Source: an uncultured Collinsella sp. (lineage in GTDB: Bacteria > Actinomycetota > Coriobacteriia > Coriobacteriales > Coriobacteriaceae). Taken from it: a DNA stretch of 14,528 nucleotides. The stretch is taken from the NCBI GenBank assembly GCA_959020035.1, contig CAUEQX010000034.1, positions 1 through 14,528 on the forward strand. The letters run 5' to 3'. Below are positions 13,472 to 14,528 of the stretch, piece by piece. A program made the translations under genes and the position numbers. The notes below the pieces were generated by a model. It saw nothing but the letters and a program-made list of their open reading frames with translations, made no database searches and had not been told where the DNA came from. Position 1 is the first letter of the stretch; each line of letters starts with the position of its first letter.

Positions 13472-14528
13472 ATGGCTTCTTCTGATGCAACACAACGAGC
13501 AGTTCTTGCTGGACTTTCGTGCGGGATCGGCCTTGCCGCTCCCGTGGTTATGTATGCCGCGACGCTGCCGTTTTCGTCGGTGAACGAGACGGTCGTGGCG
13601 GGTGCGGTTCCCTTCGCCGTGGGCGCGGTGGCGGGCGTGGGTATCTATGCCGCCTCGCTGGGTATCTCCGAGTACCGTGCGCAGCGTGAAGAGCGTCTGT
13701 TCCAGCCCGATGCCATGGGCGGTGCCGCCAATCTCAATCAGCATCAAAGCGAGTTCAAGACCGCCTCGATTCCAGCCCAGCAGCAGGATGCGACTCCTTA
13801 CGCTGCGGCTTCTGCTTCTCAGACTCAGGCGGAGCAGTCTACCTCGGCATTCCTTTCCGGCCTGACTGGTGCGTTCCAGCGCCGTCATGCCGATGATGGT
13901 GTCCCTACCATCGCTCGAGCTGCAGATGCTATGGACGAGGCCGAGGCTTGGTCCATGATCGACAGTATGCTCGACGACGATTCGCCGGTGAGCTGCGACC
14001 CTGCACACTCGCGCGACGTCTATCAAGTCGCCATCGACGAGCTCACCAACGGCGGGCAGACCGGCTCCTTCAATCGCGACGACATCGCCGCCGCGGCACG
14101 CGCCGTGTCTGGTTCCCAGGCCGCCCCTGCGGGCAGCACGGCGGCTTTCGTGGCACTCGTTGCCAACGCGGCAGCCAATAACGCCTACAACGCTACCTCG
14201 GTGGACGCGAACGCTTCTGCCGACAATTCGTACGTTGATGAAGCCATGACTGCGGACGAGGAGGCCGTTGCCGCCCGCCGTGCCGCCGAAAGCTCGCTGT
14301 GGGGCGCTCCTGCCCAGCAGCAGGCGGCTGAGGCTGCGCCGTACAACGCAAACCTCGCCAGCATGCCTATCATCTCCGGTGCCGCGGTCATCGATCTCGA
14401 TGACCTCGATGAGCCTGCAGCCATCACCGCATCGATTGATGCCCAAGATCGCATCGACACCGGTGACCTTCCGGATGCCTCGCTCGAGGTTGATGTTCCC
14501 ATGGCTGATTACTCGGGCCACGAGGGCA
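13472..14528 (+). CDS. Two-helix membrane protein with long acidic Ala/Gln-rich tail, unknown function (partial at 3' end)
   Basis: The frame from the ATG at 13472 is open through the window edge, 352 codons without a stop. GGGGAG lies 5 nt before the ATG. Residues about 10-31 and 41-64 are hydrophobic helices, joined by a short loop and followed by a charged stretch (EYRAQREERLF). This suggests a hairpin membrane anchor with both ends inside the cell; an uncleaved signal and tail outside is the alternative. The remainder, about 290 residues so far, is Ala-, Asp- and Gln-rich and probably mostly disordered. It has AQQQ segments near 102 and 280 and an acidic run DLDDLDEP near 308-315. I do not recognise the family. 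It has its own promoter and is not in an operon with rho. Confidence 0.85.
   Translation, partial: MASSDATQRAVLAGLSCGIGLAAPVVMYAATLPFSSVNETVVAGAVPFAVGAVAGVGIYAASLGISEYRAQREERLFQPDAMGGAANLNQHQSEFKTASIPAQQQDATPYAAASASQTQAEQSTSAFLSGLTGAFQRRHADDGVPTIARAADAMDEAEAWSMIDSMLDDDSPVSCDPAHSRDVYQVAIDELTNGGQTGSFNRDDIAAAARAVSGSQAAPAGSTAAFVALVANAAANNAYNATSVDANASADNSYVDEAMTADEEAVAARRAAESSLWGAPAQQQAAEAAPYNANLASMPIISGAAVIDLDDLDEPAAITASIDAQDRIDTGDLPDASLEVDVPMADYSGHEG

Noticed and set aside
13409..14521. 370-codon minus-strand frame at the window end
   Set aside because: The plus-strand gene has a promoter, ribosome site and membrane helices; the antisense frame has none of these.
1..14528. CRISPR arrays, phage genes, toxin-antitoxin or defence systems
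   Set aside because: There are no regularly spaced repeats, no integrase or transposase, and no small paired ORFs with recognisable motifs anywhere in the window.

Overview
This is a high-GC, gene-dense chromosomal segment. The protein sequences, the roughly 60-65% GC coding bias and the small GGGGAC-cored hairpins between genes point to a gut actinobacterium of the Coriobacteriia, most likely Collinsella or a close relative. That assignment comes from recognition, not from a database search. No phage, IS transposase, CRISPR array or defence cassette is visible. Most of the window is core metabolism and information processing, and the unusual material lies in the intergenic DNA.

Layout. Bases 1-95 hold the last codons of an unidentified gene. 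A promoter, a tRNA-Ala(CGC) gene and its terminator follow (206-365). Next come a small tail-anchored coiled-coil protein (384-842), nicotinate phosphoribosyltransferase pncB (927-2432) and glutamate 5-kinase proB (2536-3663). An S33-type alpha/beta hydrolase resembling proline iminopeptidase lies on the minus strand (3763-5181), diverging from gamma-glutamyl phosphate reductase proA (5294-6580). Two minus-strand genes follow: an HD-domain protein (6651-7250) and a CarD/CdnL-family regulator (7359-7844). The regulator diverges from arginyl-tRNA synthetase argS (8187-10040). After a 535-bp gap comes rho (10576-13158), which has an N-terminal extension of about 435 residues. A two-helix membrane protein (from 13472) runs off the end of the window.

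How the genes relate. proB and proA encode the first two steps of proline synthesis from glutamate, and the hydrolase between them could release proline from peptides, so the block may be a proline-supply locus. argS and rho border the same conserved region in mycobacteria and corynebacteria, where lysA and threonine genes sit between them. Here that interval is replaced by non-coding DNA.

The most interesting structures are: (1) a 151-bp element at 10170-10320 with 27-bp inverted-repeat arms (26 of 27 matching) and nested inner pairing, between argS and rho; (2) intergenic hairpins sharing a GGGGAC core at 2426-2474, 3709-3762, 6595-6635 and 7305-7345, two of which are near-identical and flank the HD gene; (3) interleaved, mutually competing pairings at the pncB-proB junction; and (4) a possible 53-codon leader ORF that overlaps the rho start.
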